This document shows positions 19,943 to 32,483 of a stretch of DNA of 64,000 nt, piece after piece. Every line of letters begins with the position of its first letter. Position 1 is the first letter of the stretch. A program made the translations under genes and the position numbers. Source of the DNA: Pectobacterium parmentieri. GTDB taxonomy: Bacteria > Pseudomonadota > Gammaproteobacteria > Enterobacterales > Enterobacteriaceae. The stretch lies in NCBI RefSeq assembly GCF_001742145.1, contig NZ_CP015749.1, positions 4,030,001 through 4,094,000 on the forward strand, in the 5' to 3' direction. The notes beneath the pieces are model-generated. The model did no database searches, was not told where the DNA came from, and saw only the letters and a list, made by a program, of their open reading frames with translations.

Positions 19943-21133
19943 ATGAAACTCATAAAACTACCGCTACTGGCGCAAGTCTCATCTGCTCACCTGGTGAGTC
20001 ACCTCCATATGATGGTGCTGCCTGCACTCATTCCGTTGCTGTCAGCCCAGCGCGATATCAGCTTTGTTGAACTCGGGTTTGCACTTAGCGTATTCAACAT
20101 TGTCTCCGCCTGCGTGCAGACGCCAATTGGTTTTATGGTAGATCGCATCGGCGCACGCCGCACGTTAACCGCAGGTTTAGCGCTCGGAAGCCTCTGTTTT
20201 CTTTCGCTAGGATTTTCAGAAAGTTATACCTGGCTGGTCGCCGCGATGGGGCTTGCAGGGGTGGCGAACGCGGTTTATCATCCGGCGGACTATGCCTTAC
20301 TGTCGCGCGGGATTGATGAAAAACGCATGGGGCGCGCCTTCTCGGTGCATACGTTCTCCGGCTTTTTGGGTACGGCCATCGCACCGGGGATTTTGCTGTC
20401 CGTTGCCGCCTTCTCTGGCATCAGCAGCGCATTCATCGTTTCTGGCGTCATCGGTTTGCTGACGATCCCACTACTTCTGACGGCTCATGATGAACCCAGC
20501 CGGGTGAAATCTGCGGCAACAACGAGCACCCAGCCGGGCAAATCGCGTGCGCCTGTTTTCACGTTGCCGATTTTAGCGCTGCTGATTTTGTTCCTGTTGC
20601 TGAATTTAAGTACGGGCTCGATCCAGAACTTCTCGGTTACGGCGTTAGTCACAGGCTACGATTTGTCACTTTCACAGGCTAACGTGGCGCTTACCGCCTT
20701 TCTGTTCTCCAGCGCCTTTGGCGTACTGGCTGGCGGTTCACTGGCAGATAAAACCAAACGCCACGGGTTGGTGGCGACGGCGGCGCTGGCCCTCACCGCC
20801 GTGCTGGTCAGTATCGTTGCTATGTATTCCTTGCCTACCATCGCGCTAGTGCCGTTGCTGGCTGCCGCGGGCTTCCTCTCCGGTATGATCGCACCGTCTC
20901 GAGATATGTTAGTGCGCGCCGCCTCACCGCCGGGCGCGGAAGGACGGGTGTTTGGTATTGTTTCAACCGGCTTTAATCTGGGCGGGGCCGCAGGACCAGT
21001 GCTGTTCGGCTGGATGCTGGATCACGGTCACCCTCACGCGATTTTCTGGTCTGCTGTCATCTTTATGTTGATCACCGCTTTCATCACGCTGCTACAGGAA
21101 ATACGCAGCGCCAAACGCCGTGCATTAGCCTGA
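19943..21133 (+). CDS. Major facilitator superfamily transporter (FSR-like)
   Basis: 396 residues from ATG 19943 (MKLIKLPLLAQVSSAHLVSH). The protein has about twelve membrane helices, with the MFS motif GFMVDRIGARRTL between helices 2 and 3 and a related GGSLADKTKRHGL in the second half. The early HLHMMVLPALIPLL and later VYHPADYALLS recall fosmidomycin-resistance-type exporters, but the substrate is not established. The ribosome site is weak (AAAGATA). Convergent with gyrB. Confidence 0.85.
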   Translation: MKLIKLPLLAQVSSAHLVSHLHMMVLPALIPLLSAQRDISFVELGFALSVFNIVSACVQTPIGFMVDRIGARRTLTAGLALGSLCFLSLGFSESYTWLVAAMGLAGVANAVYHPADYALLSRGIDEKRMGRAFSVHTFSGFLGTAIAPGILLSVAAFSGISSAFIVSGVIGLLTIPLLLTAHDEPSRVKSAATTSTQPGKSRAPVFTLPILALLILFLLLNLSTGSIQNFSVTALVTGYDLSLSQANVALTAFLFSSAFGVLAGGSLADKTKRHGLVATAALALTAVLVSIVAMYSLPTIALVPLLAAAGFLSGMIAPSRDMLVRAASPPGAEGRVFGIVSTGFNLGGAAGPVLFGWMLDHGHPHAIFWSAVIFMLITAFITLLQEIRSAKRRALA

Positions 21134-21192
21134 TAAAGCATTTTCAACGTCGCTTGCGACGGCCCAAAGGGTGGCGGGCAGGAATCTCGCCA

Positions 21193-21222
21193 TAAAAAAG
21201 CCAGCTCCGCAGGGAGCTGGCT
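21193..21222 (-). terminator. Rho-independent terminator of gyrB
   Basis: AGCCAGCTCC and GGAGCTGGCT form a 10-bp stem around a 4-base loop. On the minus strand a run of six T follows directly. It lies 28 bp beyond the gyrB stop codon. Confidence 0.9.
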
Positions 21223-21249
21223 CAGATAACGATAACAACGTAGACCGAA

Positions 21250-23685
<2,436 letters not shown>

Positions 23686-24771
23686 TTAGTCCTGTGATTG
23701 AACCGTTATTTTACCCTGTTCCACGCGGAACATCTTGCCCTTTTCACCAATCATGTCTTCTATCTGCTCAGCGCTAACCGCACTGACAAACACCTGCGCA
23801 TGGGTGGCTTTTAACCGTTCAGCCAGCAAACGGCGGCGGGTACTATCCAGTTCGGAAGCAAAATCATCAATCAGATACAGGCAGCGCAGCCCATTCTGAC
23901 GGGTGAGAAACTCACCCTGCACCAGCCTCAAGGCACACATCAGCAGCTTGAGTTGGCCACGAGACAGCATATCCTCGACCGCCACGCCGCTAGCACGGAT
24001 GCGGAAGTCGGCTTTATGCGGCCCCAGCGCCGTATAACCTAACATACGGTCACGTTCGAACTGCCGTTCCAGCAGTTCTGCATACTCACTTTCTTTATCC
24101 CAACCACGCTGGAAAGAGAAACTGAGAGAAAACTCAGGCAAAAATTGTGTACAGGTCGCAGCAATATCACTGGCAATCCCTGCGCTATACTGCGCGCGCC
24201 ATTCGCTAATACGCTCCGCCAGAGGCACCAGTTCCTGATCCCAGGCTCTGAGCTGCCCGTAATGACTCACCTGACGCAGCGCCGCATTGCGCTGGCGCAG
24301 CAGGCGTTTCATGTTGCTCCAGGCCGCAAGAAAGCCGGGTTCATGATGGAAACAGCCCCAGTCGAGAAAGGCGCGGCGATATTTCGGGCCGCCGTTAAGC
24401 AGGGTAAACCCTTCAGGCGTGATCAGTTGTATCGGCAGCAGTTGCGCCAGCTCAGCGACTTTATGGCCGTCGCTTCCGTCAATCCGCACCTTACTATCGC
24501 CCTGACGGTTTTTGCTTAACCCGACGGATCGCTCCGTTTCCGTGCCGTCAATCCGACCATGCAGCACAAATTCCGGCTGGTCGTGACGAATGACACGTCC
24601 GGCCTGGATGCTACGAAACGCCCGCCCGTGCCCTAGCGTATAAATCGCTTCCAGCACGCTGGTTTTACCGCTGCCGTTGGCACCGACCAAAAAATTAAAG
24701 CCAGGAACCAGCGCCAGATCGGCCGCCTCGATATTACGGAAATCTTTAATGAGAAGACGAGTGAGGGCCAT
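23686..24771 (-). CDS. recF: DNA replication and repair protein RecF
   Basis: 361 residues. SMC-like ATPase with Walker [10 protein letters not shown] at residues 30-38, signature [15 protein letters not shown] near 270 and Walker [13 protein letters not shown] near 300. RecF works with RecO and RecR to load RecA at single-strand gaps. 47 bp downstream of dnaN and 18 bp upstream of gyrB, in the usual order and length. Confidence 0.98.
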   Translation of the reverse strand: MALTRLLIKDFRNIEAADLALVPGFNFLVGANGSGKTSVLEAIYTLGHGRAFRSIQAGRVIRHDQPEFVLHGRIDGTETERSVGLSKNRQGDSKVRIDGSDGHKVAELAQLLPIQLITPEGFTLLNGGPKYRRAFLDWGCFHHEPGFLAAWSNMKRLLRQRNAALRQVSHYGQLRAWDQELVPLAERISEWRAQYSAGIASDIAATCTQFLPEFSLSFSFQRGWDKESEYAELLERQFERDRMLGYTALGPHKADFRIRASGVAVEDMLSRGQLKLLMCALRLVQGEFLTRQNGLRCLYLIDDFASELDSTRRRLLAERLKATHAQVFVSAVSAEQIEDMIGEKGKMFRVEQGKITVQSQD

Positions 24772-24818
24772 GTTGCAGATATCTTATATGGGAGGGCAAG
24801 TAAACTTGCCCGATAATT

Positions 24819-25919
24819 CTACAACCGCATTGGCATGACGACATAGGCCGCCGCTCGGCTGGCGCTATCTTCAATCTGCACGCTGGAAACGGAATCGGTC
24901 AGCAGCAAACGCACACCCTCGCACTTCAGCGCGTTCAGCACATCCAGTACGTAGCTAACGTTAAAGCCGATCTCCATCTCGGTGCCGTCATACTGCACAT
25001 CCAGAATCTCTTCCGCTTCTTCCTGCTCTGGGTTGTTAGCAGTAATTTTGAGCTGATTCTGAATCAGATGCAGACGCACACCGCGGAATTTTTCATTCGA
25101 CAAAATCGCGGCCCGGGAGAAAGCCTGCTTGAGCAAGTCGCAGCTAGCTTCCAGCGTTTTATCTGGGTTCTTCGGCAATACGCGGCGATAATCAGGAAAG
25201 CGACCATCGACCAGCTTCGACGTGAAAATAAAGTCACCAACATGCGCACGAATATTGTTGCTGCCAATTTGCAGTTGCAGCGGCGTATCACCACCATCCA
25301 ACAAGCGCACCAGCTCCATCACGCCTTTACGTGGCACGATCACCGAATGTGAGGGCAAAGATTGCCCAACCGGCATCGAACAAACCGCCAAACGGTGGCC
25401 ATCAGTCGCGACCGTGCGCAGCTCTTCGCCTTCGGTTTCAAACAGCATGCCGTTGAGGTAATAACGCACGTCCTGATGCGCCATCGAAAACTGCGTCGCT
25501 TCGATCAAACGCTTCATCGTCGCCTGTGGCAGAGAAAATTCAACCTCGCTCTGCCAGTCGTCCAGATTCGGAAAATCTGCCGCAGGTAACGTGGACAGCG
25601 AGAAGCGGCTGCGTCCAGAGCGCACCAGCATACGATCGCCATCCAGCATGATGGTGATCTCTGCGCCTTCTGGCAGGCCCCGGCAAATATCAAACAGTTT
25701 ACGGGCAGGAACGGTCGTGGCACCCGGCTCATGCGGCTGCGTCAGCGCTACTTTCGCCACCATCTCCATTTCCAGATCGGTACCGGTCAGCGACAATGCG
25801 CCTTCCGTCACCTGAATCAGTAGGTTGCCCAAAATCGGTAAAGTCGGTCGACCGCCCAGCGGGCTGCTGACCTGTTGTAATGGCTTTAACAGACGTTCGC
25901 GTTCAACAATAAATTTCAT
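24819..25919 (-). CDS. dnaN: DNA polymerase III beta subunit (sliding clamp)
   Basis: 366 residues, the standard clamp length. It begins MKFIVERERLLKPLQQVSSP and ends AAYVVMPMRL, the conserved C-terminal stretch that forms part of the clamp-binding-motif pocket. Three repeated clamp domains make up the chain. The ring dimer tethers DNA polymerases, Hda and MutS to DNA. Starts 4 bp after dnaA ends, so it is co-transcribed with dnaA. Confidence 0.98.
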   Translation of the reverse strand: MKFIVERERLLKPLQQVSSPLGGRPTLPILGNLLIQVTEGALSLTGTDLEMEMVAKVALTQPHEPGATTVPARKLFDICRGLPEGAEITIMLDGDRMLVRSGRSRFSLSTLPAADFPNLDDWQSEVEFSLPQATMKRLIEATQFSMAHQDVRYYLNGMLFETEGEELRTVATDGHRLAVCSMPVGQSLPSHSVIVPRKGVMELVRLLDGGDTPLQLQIGSNNIRAHVGDFIFTSKLVDGRFPDYRRVLPKNPDKTLEASCDLLKQAFSRAAILSNEKFRGVRLHLIQNQLKITANNPEQEEAEEILDVQYDGTEMEIGFNVSYVLDVLNALKCEGVRLLLTDSVSSVQIEDSASRAAAYVVMPMRL

Positions 25920-25923
25920 AGTG

Positions 25924-27321
25924 TTATGAAGATAATGTTCTGATTAAATTGGAAAAATCTTCTTTGATGTCGTGGCTTTCTTCACGCAACTGCTCAATCT
26001 TGCGGCAGGCGTGCAACACCGTCGTATGATCTCGCCCGCCAAAGGCATCGCCGATCTCCGGCAGGCTGTGATTCGTCAGTTCTTTTGCCAACGCCATCGC
26101 CATCTGGCGCGGACGCGCCACCGAGCGGGAACGACGTTTAGACAGCAGGTCGGCTACCTTGATTTTATAGTATTCCGCCACGGTCTTTTGAATATTGTCG
26201 ATAGTAACCAGTTTTTCCTGCAACGCCAGCAGATCGCGCAACGCCTCACGCACAAAATCAATGGTGATCGAACGGCCGGTAAAGTTGGCATTCGCGATAA
26301 CACGGTTCAGTGCGCCTTCCAGCTCACGCACATTAGAACGCAGACGTTTGGCAATAAAGAATGCGACTTCACCAGGCAGGCGAATGTCATTTTCATCTGC
26401 CTTTTTCATCAGGATCGCTACGCGGGTTTCCAGCTCTGGCGGTTCAATCGCAACCGTTAACCCCCAACCGAAGCGGGATTTCAGGCGATCTTCCACGCCG
26501 TTGATCTCTTTCGGATAGCGGTCAGACGTCAGAATGATTTGCTGGTTGCCTTCCAGTAGCGCGTTAAAGGTATGAAAGAACTCTTCCTGCGAACGCTCTT
26601 TATTAGCAAAGAATTGAATATCATCGATCAGCAACGCGTCAACGGAGCGGTAGTAGCGTTTAAACTCTTCAATCGCATTGTTCTGCAATGCTTTCACCAT
26701 ATCCTGCACGAAACGCTCGGAGTGCATGTAGACCACCTTCGCGTTAGGTTTGCGGGCAATGATGCCATTCCCCACTGCGTGCAATAAGTGCGTTTTACCC
26801 AAGCCAGTGCCGCCATAAAGGAACAACGGGTTATACGCACCACCTGGGTTGTCAGCCACCTGACGTGCTGCTGCGCGGGCTAACTGGTTCGATTTACCTT
26901 CAACGAAGTTATCAAACGTATGTTTCGGGTTCACATTGGAGCGGTAGGTATGCTCTGCCTGTACCGGCGAGTTATCCCAGCTTGGACGTACCGGTGCCGC
27001 GCGTACTGGCTGTTGCCGCGCAACGCTGACAGGATTGTGGTGCGACTGCGCGGGCTGGCTGACAGCCTGAACCAGCGGTTTACTCCCCACTTCAAAACGC
27101 AGTAAAGGGGCATCCATCCCGCAAAAATCATTCAGCAGGATATTGATATTATTTAAGTATTTATCACGAACCCAATCCAGCACAAAGCGGTTGGGGGCGT
27201 AGAGCGCCAGAGTGTTATCACCCAGCTCCGCCTGCAACGGGCGTATCCACATACTGAATTCTGTGGCAGGTAACTCATCCTGCAAACGGGCAAGACACTG
27301 CTGCCAAAGCGAAAGTGACAC
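25924..27321 (-). CDS. dnaA: Chromosomal replication initiator protein DnaA
   Basis: 465 residues using GTG 27321 as start (then [20 protein letters not shown]), as in E. coli, with GGAG 6 bases upstream. The reading from 27351 only adds a non-homologous tail. Domain I is the N-terminal 85 residues; a variable linker follows. Domain III has Walker [10 protein letters not shown], Walker [10 protein letters not shown] and sensor/arginine-finger segments. Domain IV ends with the DNA-binding [15 protein letters not shown]. DnaA-ATP opens oriC and represses its own gene; a DnaA box lies upstream at 27563. Confidence 0.98.
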   Translation of the reverse strand: MSLSLWQQCLARLQDELPATEFSMWIRPLQAELGDNTLALYAPNRFVLDWVRDKYLNNINILLNDFCGMDAPLLRFEVGSKPLVQAVSQPAQSHHNPVSVARQQPVRAAPVRPSWDNSPVQAEHTYRSNVNPKHTFDNFVEGKSNQLARAAARQVADNPGGAYNPLFLYGGTGLGKTHLLHAVGNGIIARKPNAKVVYMHSERFVQDMVKALQNNAIEEFKRYYRSVDALLIDDIQFFANKERSQEEFFHTFNALLEGNQQIILTSDRYPKEINGVEDRLKSRFGWGLTVAIEPPELETRVAILMKKADENDIRLPGEVAFFIAKRLRSNVRELEGALNRVIANANFTGRSITIDFVREALRDLLALQEKLVTIDNIQKTVAEYYKIKVADLLSKRRSRSVARPRQMAMALAKELTNHSLPEIGDAFGGRDHTTVLHACRKIEQLREESHDIKEDFSNLIRTLSS

Positions 27322-27473
27322 GGCGGACTCCACTCGAACAAGAACGATCAAAAAGAAAAGAATAAGACGTTATTTATGTGACTCATGATTTTTTGGCACC
27401 TGCGTCATCCACGATTGCTTCATTTACAATGCAGACAGCAGACACACCACGCAGCGTGGCGATTTACTCCGAC

Positions 27474-27725
27474 GATCCCGTCAAAAGGATCGCTAATGGA
27501 ACCGTGGATCATAACCTAATCCGGCAAAGAGATCTTCCCCTTCTGCACAGTTTCGATCCTTTTTATCCACAGGCTATTCTTACCGCGACTCCCCACAACA
27601 CGCCAGAAGGGCGGCTAGCGCGCATTTTACTCGCCCTCTACCAAGTGCATCCAAGCATACCCTTGGAGACACGATCGTTACGGTGATATCGATCATGATC
27701 TTGCGGGACAGATCGTTGGACGATC
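27474..27725. promoter_or_regulatory. dnaA-rpmH divergent control region rich in GATC sites
   Basis: Ten GATC sites lie within 252 bp, at 27474, 27488, 27507, 27531, 27555, 27673, 27691, 27697, 27711 and 27722. The chance expectation is about one. Clustered Dam sites around the dnaA promoter are known in E. coli to be sequestered by SeqA after replication. This region plus the flanks (27322-27994) contains no supported protein gene. Confidence 0.75.
27563..27571. promoter_or_regulatory. Consensus DnaA box
   Basis: TTATCCACA is the exact high-affinity DnaA box. It lies 242 bp upstream of the dnaA start, in the position where E. coli uses one for dnaA autoregulation. A single box without AT-rich 13-mers does not make an origin, so this is not called oriC. 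Confidence 0.85.
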
Positions 27726-27846
27726 CTTGCACTTTACAATAGAGTCCGTATAATTCCCTGCCCGCGCGTCTACGCCGTTTCTGTGCTCTGGCAGACAGAA
27801 ATTCCAAAAATACTGGGAATGGCTGGCGTGTTAAGTGTGATGTTAA

Positions 27847-27875
27847 TTGACTCAGGACTGTACAATTATTACAAT
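27847..27875 (+). promoter_or_regulatory. Sigma-70 promoter for rpmH-rnpA
   Basis: TTGACT, a 17-base spacer and TACAAT lie about 120 bp upstream of the rpmH start. This strong, near-consensus promoter is suited to a ribosomal-protein gene. Confidence 0.7.
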
Positions 27876-27982
27876 CCTGCCTCTTTCCGTTATATAGCTG
27901 TGATATGCGATTGAGGCGTCGGTCATTTTCACGCCGAACAGCCAAACGCGTTTACTGTGAAGTTATAATTTTCCAAGTTTAG

Positions 27983-28135
<153 letters not shown>

Positions 28136-28153
28136 TAAAAGCTAACCCACCGA

Positions 28154-28513
28154 GTGGTTAAGCTAGCATTTCCCAGGGAGTTACGTTTGTTAACTCCCCG
28201 TCATTTCACTTTCGTCTTCCAGCAGCCGCAACGGGCTGGCACGCCGCAAATTACCATCCTCGGCCGCCTGAACTCGCTGGGGCATCCCCGCATCGGTCTT
28301 ACCGTCGCCAAAAAGCATGTAAAACGTGCTCATGAACGCAATCGGATTAAACGCCTGACGCGCGAAAGCTTTCGCCTGCACCAACATTCATTACCTTCAA
28401 TGGATTTTGTGGTGCTGGTGAAAAAGGGGGTGTCTGAACTGGATAACCGCACTCTGACGGAAGCATTGGAAAAACTATGGCGTCGGCACTGTCGTTTGGC
28501 TCCCGACTGCTGA
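28154..28513 (+). CDS. rnpA: Ribonuclease P protein component
   Basis: 119 residues from GTG 28154 (then [14 protein letters not shown]), the same unusual start as in E. coli. The RNR motif with the basic helix is [18 protein letters not shown] near residue 60. It binds the RNase P RNA and aids cleavage of tRNA 5' leaders. There is no clear ribosome site. The start codon lies within a small hairpin (TAACC near 28143, GGTTA near 28156), which may explain low expression relative to rpmH 18 bp upstream. It overlaps yidD by 37 bases. Confidence 0.97.
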   Translation: MVKLAFPRELRLLTPRHFTFVFQQPQRAGTPQITILGRLNSLGHPRIGLTVAKKHVKRAHERNRIKRLTRESFRLHQHSLPSMDFVVLVKKGVSELDNRTLTEALEKLWRRHCRLAPDC

Positions 28514-28734
28514 TCGGGTTGATACGCGGTTATCAACTCGTTATCAGCCCGTTACTCGGACCGCATTGCCGGTTCCGGCCAACGTGTTCGCAATACGGTA
28601 TTGAAGCAATACGCAGGTTCGGCATGATAAAAGGCTGTTGGTTGACGCTTAAACGCGTATTAAAATGCCATCCTTTGAACCCTGGTGGTGATGATCCCGT
28701 ACCGCCAAAAACCGACAATAACAGAGAACATTAA
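28477..28734 (+). CDS. yidD: Membrane protein insertion efficiency factor YidD
   Basis: 85 residues, an amphipathic-helix protein with the family signature [19 protein letters not shown], which holds two conserved Cys, and [13 protein letters not shown] at the end. It lies at the inner membrane and assists YidC-dependent insertion. The gene overlaps rnpA out of frame and ends 2 bp before yidC, the standard enterobacterial arrangement. Confidence 0.96.
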   Translation: MASALSFGSRLLIGLIRGYQLVISPLLGPHCRFRPTCSQYGIEAIRRFGMIKGCWLTLKRVLKCHPLNPGGDDPVPPKTDNNREH

Positions 28735-28736
28735 CG

Positions 28737-30368
28737 ATGGATTCGCAACGCAATCTTCTTCTCATCGCTCTGCTATTCGTAACCTTTATGCTTTGGCAGG
28801 CTTGGGAAACGGATAAAAATCCGCCAGCAACCACGCAGGCCATACAGCAGGCGACGAACGCAGTGACCGGTGATGCTACCAACCAGGGCGTACCGGCTAG
28901 CGGTCAAGGTAAACTGATTACGGTGAAAACCGATGTGCTGTCGCTAACCATCAACACGCGTGGCGGCGATGTCGAGCAAGCGCATCTGCTGGCTTACCCG
29001 GACACATTGGGTTCAGATAAACCTTTCCATCTGCTGGAAACCACACCAGAGTTTGTTTATCAAGCTCAGAGCGGTTTGACCGGCAAAAACGGCCCAGACA
29101 ACCCGGCTAATGGCCCACGTCCGCTGTTTACTGCCACACAAGATAGCTTCGAACTGGCCGATGGTCAGAGCGAACTGCGCATTCCAATGACGTACACCGC
29201 TGCGGACGGCGTGACCTATACCAAAACGTTTGTTCTGAAACGTGGTGACTATGCGCTGAACGTTGACTACAGCGTCAATAACACCAGCGCTCAGCCTCTG
29301 GAACTTACGCTGTTCGGTCAGTTAAAACAGTCTACAGAGTTGCCTAAGCACCGTGATACCGGCAGCAGCAACTTTGCCCTGCACACCTATCGTGGTGCGG
29401 CGTTCTCTTCCAGCGAAGACAAGTACAAAAAGTACAGCTTCGGCGATATGGACGAAGGCCTGAACATCACCACTAACAGTGGTTGGGTGGCGATGCTGCA
29501 ACAGTACTTCGCAACCGCATGGATCCCGACGACGGCAGGCGCGAATACGTTCTTTACCAGTAAGGACAACGGTCAGGCCGCGATTGGCTTCAAGGCTACC
29601 CCGGTTGTGGTTGCTGCTGGCAGCCAGCAAAATCTGAACGCGACCCTGTGGGTCGGCCCGGAAATTCAGGACAAGATGGCTGCGGTCGCGCCGCACCTGG
29701 ATCTGACCGTAGATTACGGTTGGCTGTGGTTTATTTCTCAGCCGCTGTTTAAACTGCTGAAATTCCTGCACGGCTTTATCGGTAACTGGGGCTTCTCCAT
29801 CATTGCCATTACCTTTATCGTGCGCGGTGTGATGTATCCGCTGACGAAAGCGCAATACACCTCTATGGCGAAAATGCGCTTACTGCAACCTAAATTGCAG
29901 GCGATGCGTGAGCGTATTGGTGATGACAAACAGCGCATGAGTCAGGAAATGATGGCGCTGTACAAGTCAGAGAAAGTGAACCCGCTGGGCGGCTGCTTGC
30001 CGCTGGTGATTCAGATGCCAATCTTCCTGGCACTGTATTACATGCTGATGGGTTCCGTAGAACTGCGCCATGCGCCGTTCGCGCTGTGGATTCATGACCT
30101 GTCTGCACAAGACCCGTACTACATTCTGCCGATCCTGATGGGCGTGACGATGTTCTTCATCCAGAAGATGTCACCCACCACCGTGACCGACCCAATGCAG
30201 CAGAAGATCATGACTTACATGCCGGTCATCTTTACCGTCTTCTTCCTGTGGTTCCCGTCAGGTCTGGTTATGTACTACATCGTCAGCAACATGGTTACCA
30301 TTCTCCAGCAGCAGTTGATCTATCGCGGTCTGGAAAAACGTGGCCTGCATAGCCGCGAGAAGAAATAA
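28737..30368 (+). CDS. yidC: Membrane protein insertase YidC
   Basis: 543 residues. An N-terminal signal-anchor helix ([19 protein letters not shown]) is followed by a large periplasmic beta domain to about 340. Five C-terminal helices form the conserved insertase core, including [19 protein letters not shown] and [23 protein letters not shown]. It inserts inner-membrane proteins alone or with SecYEG. The end [14 protein letters not shown] is basic, as usual. Confidence 0.98.
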   Translation: MDSQRNLLLIALLFVTFMLWQAWETDKNPPATTQAIQQATNAVTGDATNQGVPASGQGKLITVKTDVLSLTINTRGGDVEQAHLLAYPDTLGSDKPFHLLETTPEFVYQAQSGLTGKNGPDNPANGPRPLFTATQDSFELADGQSELRIPMTYTAADGVTYTKTFVLKRGDYALNVDYSVNNTSAQPLELTLFGQLKQSTELPKHRDTGSSNFALHTYRGAAFSSSEDKYKKYSFGDMDEGLNITTNSGWVAMLQQYFATAWIPTTAGANTFFTSKDNGQAAIGFKATPVVVAAGSQQNLNATLWVGPEIQDKMAAVAPHLDLTVDYGWLWFISQPLFKLLKFLHGFIGNWGFSIIAITFIVRGVMYPLTKAQYTSMAKMRLLQPKLQAMRERIGDDKQRMSQEMMALYKSEKVNPLGGCLPLVIQMPIFLALYYMLMGSVELRHAPFALWIHDLSAQDPYYILPILMGVTMFFIQKMSPTTVTDPMQQKIMTYMPVIFTVFFLWFPSGLVMYYIVSNMVTILQQQLIYRGLEKRGLHSREKK

Positions 30369-30398
30369 TCCGGTTGATAGCTAGCCGATAGAAAGAGT

Positions 30399-30427
30399 AA
30401 GGCGGTCATTGACCGCCTTATTTTTTT
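30399..30427 (+). terminator. Rho-independent terminator after yidC
   Basis: AAGGCGGTC and GACCGCCTT pair across a short AT loop and are followed by a run of T (to 30427), 30 bp after the yidC stop. mnmE therefore probably has its own promoter in 30428-30496 or depends on readthrough. Confidence 0.9.
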
Positions 30428-30496
30428 ATAAGCTGTTTTATCCCCTAACGATACGTAAAATAGCCTGCAGACAGGCATCAACACAGAGAGAACATC

Positions 30497-31861
30497 ATGA
30501 GTAATACCGATACCATCGTCGCCCAAGCCACGCCACCGGGACGCGGAGGTGTGGGTATTTTACGCGTTTCAGGACGGGCAGCCGCAGAGGTGGCACATGC
30601 CATTCTGGGTAAACTTCCTAAACCTCGTCACGCCGATTATCTGCCGTTCCGTGATACCAACGGCACCACGCTTGATCAGGGCATCGCCCTCTGGTTCCCT
30701 GGCCCGAATTCCTTTACCGGTGAAGACGTGCTGGAACTTCAAGGCCACGGCGGCCCGGTTATTCTTGATTTGCTCCTGCAACGCATTCTGACCCTGCCCA
30801 ACGTGCGCATTGCGCGTCCCGGCGAATTTTCTGAACGCGCCTTCCTGAACGATAAGCTCGATCTCGCACAGGCAGAAGCCATCGCCGATCTGATTGACGC
30901 CAGCTCGGAACAGGCCGCTCGCTCAGCGCTGAACTCCCTGCAAGGCGTTTTTTCTACCCGTATAAATCAGTTAGTGGAAGCACTTACTCACCTGCGAATC
31001 TACGTCGAGGCTGCCATCGACTTCCCAGATGAAGAGATCGACTTTCTCTCCGATGGCAAAATTGAAGCGCAGCTAAATGGTGTGATGGCCGATCTGGATG
31101 CCGTCCGAGCCGAAGCGCATCAGGGTAGCCTGCTGCGTGAAGGGATGAAGGTGGTGATTGCGGGTCGCCCTAATGCGGGTAAATCCAGCTTACTCAATGC
31201 GTTAGCCGGTCGTGAAGCCGCAATCGTCACCGCAATCGCGGGAACCACGCGCGACGTATTACGTGAACACATTCATATCGACGGCATGCCGTTACATGTC
31301 ATCGACACCGCCGGGCTGCGCGATGCCAGCGACGAGGTCGAACGCATTGGCATCGAACGCGCCTGGCAGGAAATCGAACAGGCCGACCGCGTGCTGTTCA
31401 TGGTCGATGGCACCACCACGCAGGCGACAGAACCAGAGCAGATCTGGCCCGAATTTATGGCACGCCTGCCAAAAACACTGCCGATTACCGTGGTACGCAA
31501 CAAAGCGGACGTGACTGGTGAAACGCTTGGCATCGAAGATGTGAATACTCACTCACTTATCCGTCTTTCCGCCCGCACGGGTGAAGGTGTGGACACGCTG
31601 CGCGACCATCTCAAGCAAAGCATGGGGTTCACCAGCAACACGGAAGGCGGTTTTCTGGCACGACGTCGTCATCTGCAAGCACTGGAACTGGCAGCACAGC
31701 ATTTGGTTCAAGGTAAAGAGCAGCTAGTAAGCGCTTACGCTGGCGAATTGCTGGCAGAAGAACTGCGGCTGGCACAGCAGTCCTTGAGTGAAATCACTGG
31801 CGAATTCACCTCTGACGACCTGCTAGGCCGTATCTTTTCAAGTTTTTGTATTGGGAAGTAG
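30497..31861 (+). CDS. mnmE: tRNA modification GTPase MnmE
   Basis: 454 residues, the same length as E. coli MnmE. It has an N-terminal folate-binding TrmE domain ([21 protein letters not shown]), a helical domain and an inserted GTPase domain: G1 [11 protein letters not shown] near 225, G3 DTAGLRD near 270, G4 NKAD near 335. The C-terminal CIGK carries the catalytic Cys. With MnmG it makes the 5-carboxymethylaminomethyl group on wobble uridine of certain tRNAs. In E. coli tna genes follow; here a hip-type remnant does. Confidence 0.98.
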   Translation: MSNTDTIVAQATPPGRGGVGILRVSGRAAAEVAHAILGKLPKPRHADYLPFRDTNGTTLDQGIALWFPGPNSFTGEDVLELQGHGGPVILDLLLQRILTLPNVRIARPGEFSERAFLNDKLDLAQAEAIADLIDASSEQAARSALNSLQGVFSTRINQLVEALTHLRIYVEAAIDFPDEEIDFLSDGKIEAQLNGVMADLDAVRAEAHQGSLLREGMKVVIAGRPNAGKSSLLNALAGREAAIVTAIAGTTRDVLREHIHIDGMPLHVIDTAGLRDASDEVERIGIERAWQEIEQADRVLFMVDGTTTQATEPEQIWPEFMARLPKTLPITVVRNKADVTGETLGIEDVNTHSLIRLSARTGEGVDTLRDHLKQSMGFTSNTEGGFLARRRHLQALELAAQHLVQGKEQLVSAYAGELLAEELRLAQQSLSEITGEFTSDDLLGRIFSSFCIGK

Positions 31862-31894
31862 CGGCCCCAACACACGGGGGCATCCACAGGATGC

Positions 31895-32104
31895 CTATTC
31901 CCACCCCGCCGTCAATCGCCGAGCCCTAGCCTGAATTGCATCACGAATGGTGGCAGGAAAACCCGCAGGCAGTTGATTTCTGACGTTCATCACAACAGTA
32001 CCCATAGACTGTGCAAATTCAGTCAGAATGCTTTCCATTGATTCTCTGGCAAAATCAACCGCCCCCACCCGATAGCCGTTCATGTAAACATCGAGCGCAG
32101 CCAT
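31895..32104 (-). pseudogene. hipA remnant: N- and C-terminal ends fused by in-frame internal deletion
   Basis: 69 codons that still read open. Residues 1-20 (MAALDVYMNGYRVGAVDFAR) resemble the N-terminus of HipA (a short strand, MNxxRVG). Residues from about 21 (SMESILTEFAQSMGTVVMNV, then RNQLPAGFPATIRDAI) resemble the last 45 residues of HipA. About 370 residues, including the entire kinase core, would be missing. The gene starts 1 base inside the end of the hipB-like gene, as a hipA should. The comparison is with HipA as I remember it. No toxin activity is expected; an alternative is a small unrelated protein. Confidence 0.65.
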
Positions 32105-32373
32105 TACCGTTCTTCCTTCCAGGATGATGCAACAGAGACGTCATTATCGGTTACCTTTGCGTTTCTGGGAGAAACCGTAAGTTCCAAATTCAATGCCGAC
32201 AGGATTTTAAAGAAGGTTTCTAGCTTGGTAGAATCAGGATGTTGCTCGAAGCTGGATACCGTATCCTGACGAATACCCACTTTACTGGCTACTTTCCCTT
32301 GTGAAAGTTTCTGCGTGACACGAACATCTTTCAGATAGCTGCTAAGCTGTTTGCTATTAGTGACCTTCATCAT
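32104..32373 (-). CDS. HipB-like antitoxin / XRE-family regulator
   Basis: An 89-residue helix-turn-helix protein (88 if the second ATG, at 32370, is used). The motif KLSQGKVASKVGIRQDTVSSFEQ near residues 22-45 is a Cro/HipB-type DNA-binding domain. A short C-terminal strand region (LNLELTVSPRN) is like HipB, where it forms the dimer lid. In hip systems this protein neutralises HipA and represses the operon. Two sets of inverted repeats lie immediately upstream (32374-32483), so autoregulation probably persists although the toxin appears broken. Confidence 0.85.
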   Translation of the reverse strand: MMKVTNSKQLSSYLKDVRVTQKLSQGKVASKVGIRQDTVSSFEQHPDSTKLETFFKILSALNLELTVSPRNAKVTDNDVSVASSWKEER

Positions 32374-32405
32374 TTTACCCTACCGGTTATAAGCGGTAGG
32401 GTAAA
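32374..32405. promoter_or_regulatory. Inverted repeat abutting the hipB-like start codon
   Basis: TTTACCCTACCG (32374-32385) and CGGTAGGGTAAA (32394-32405) form a perfect 12-bp inverted repeat with an 8-base spacer, touching the first ATG at 32373. Probable operator for the HipB-like protein; as RNA it would also form a hairpin over the ribosome site. Confidence 0.6.
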
Positions 32406-32434
32406 CATTACACGCTTTAGCAGGTAAAACAATA

Positions 32435-32483
32435 TTTACACGCTATAGGCGTTAAAATTAGGTTATCGGCTATAGCGTGTAAA
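32435..32483. promoter_or_regulatory. 13-bp inverted repeat upstream of hipB-like gene
   Basis: TTTACACGCTATA (32435-32447) and TATAGCGTGTAAA (32471-32483) are perfect inverted copies 23 bases apart. A partial third copy, TTACACGCTTTAG, lies at 32409-32421. Multiple spaced operators are typical of hip promoters. Confidence 0.6.
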
